This document shows positions 6,499-6,564 of a stretch of 6,564 nt of DNA, in pieces (position 1 is the first letter of the stretch; each line of letters starts with the position of its first letter). Source of the stretch: Bryobacterales bacterium (lineage in GTDB: Bacteria; Acidobacteriota; Terriglobia; Bryobacterales; Bryobacteraceae). The notes below the pieces were generated by a model. That model ran no database searches, was not told the DNA's origin, and was given only the letters and a program-made list of their open reading frames with translations. The stretch lies in contig JANXQZ010001047.1 of the NCBI GenBank assembly GCA_025353235.1, positions 1-6,564 of the forward strand, read 5' to 3'. A program made the position numbers and the translations under genes.

Positions 6499-6564
6499 TG
6501 CTTCGAGTCGCGATAGTAAGCTTGTGGATCATTGTGTCTGGCGCGTTGGCGCAAGAGCCCGTGC
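6498..6564 (+). CDS. Exported protein of unknown function, N-terminal 22 codons only
   Basis: ATG at 6498-6500 overlaps the mgtE TAA by one base (TAATG), an arrangement typical of translational coupling. GGGGA at 6482-6486 is a possible Shine-Dalgarno 11 bases upstream. The 22 visible residues form a textbook Sec signal peptide: MLR, a hydrophobic core VAIVSLWIIVSGA, then ALA|QEPV with a clear signal peptidase I site after residue 18. The mature protein lies beyond the window, so no function can be given; it would be periplasmic, outer-membrane or secreted. Confidence 0.72.
   Translation, partial: MLRVAIVSLWIIVSGALAQEPV

Noticed and set aside
1..6564. Mobile elements, CRISPR arrays, tRNA or rRNA genes, toxin-antitoxin or defence genes
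   Set aside because: Reading both strands, I found no transposase, repeat array, terminal inverted repeats, tRNA cloverleaf or rRNA-like stretch; nearly all of the window is filled by recognisable genes.

Overview
The window (about 60% GC by eye) looks like an ordinary chromosomal segment of a Gram-negative-type bacterium. A DsbD with a periplasmic domain and a FliJ-like flagellar export protein imply a periplasm and a flagellum. The protein style and the presence of a PF04199 cyclase remind me of Acidobacteriota (Solibacter/Bryobacter type), but that is inference, as no rRNA or other marker gene is present.

Layout. (1) 2-250, plus strand: the 3' end of a FliJ-like coiled-coil gene entering from the left edge. 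It overlaps tail-to-tail with (2) a minus-strand operon that reads right to left: yceD (DUF177, 3864-3328), rpmF (3306-3124), plsX (3087-2065) and dsbD (2069-189). A strong extended -10 promoter (TGCTATAAT on the minus strand, 3912-3904) lies in the 76-base divergent spacer just upstream of yceD. (3) A plus-strand run starts on the other side of that spacer: a DUF423 small membrane protein (3941-4318), a metal-dependent cyclase-family hydrolase (4320-5141), an MgtE magnesium transporter (5185-6498), and the first 22 codons of an exported protein (6498 to the right edge). Gaps are 1 base, 43 bases and a 1-base overlap, so these four may be co-transcribed.

How the genes relate. The yceD-rpmF-plsX block is a widely conserved bacterial cluster joining 50S ribosome maturation to phospholipid synthesis. 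Here it is followed by dsbD, which carries reducing power across the inner membrane, instead of the usual fab genes. The plus-strand genes share no evident pathway.

All full-length genes look intact. I see no mobile element, CRISPR array, tRNA, rRNA or long repeat, and no convincing undescribed system. The points most worth a second look are the start of dsbD, which has no ATG/GTG/TTG where the signal peptide begins and seems to use an ATT overlapping the plsX stop codon, and the 62-base convergent overlap between the fliJ-like gene and dsbD.
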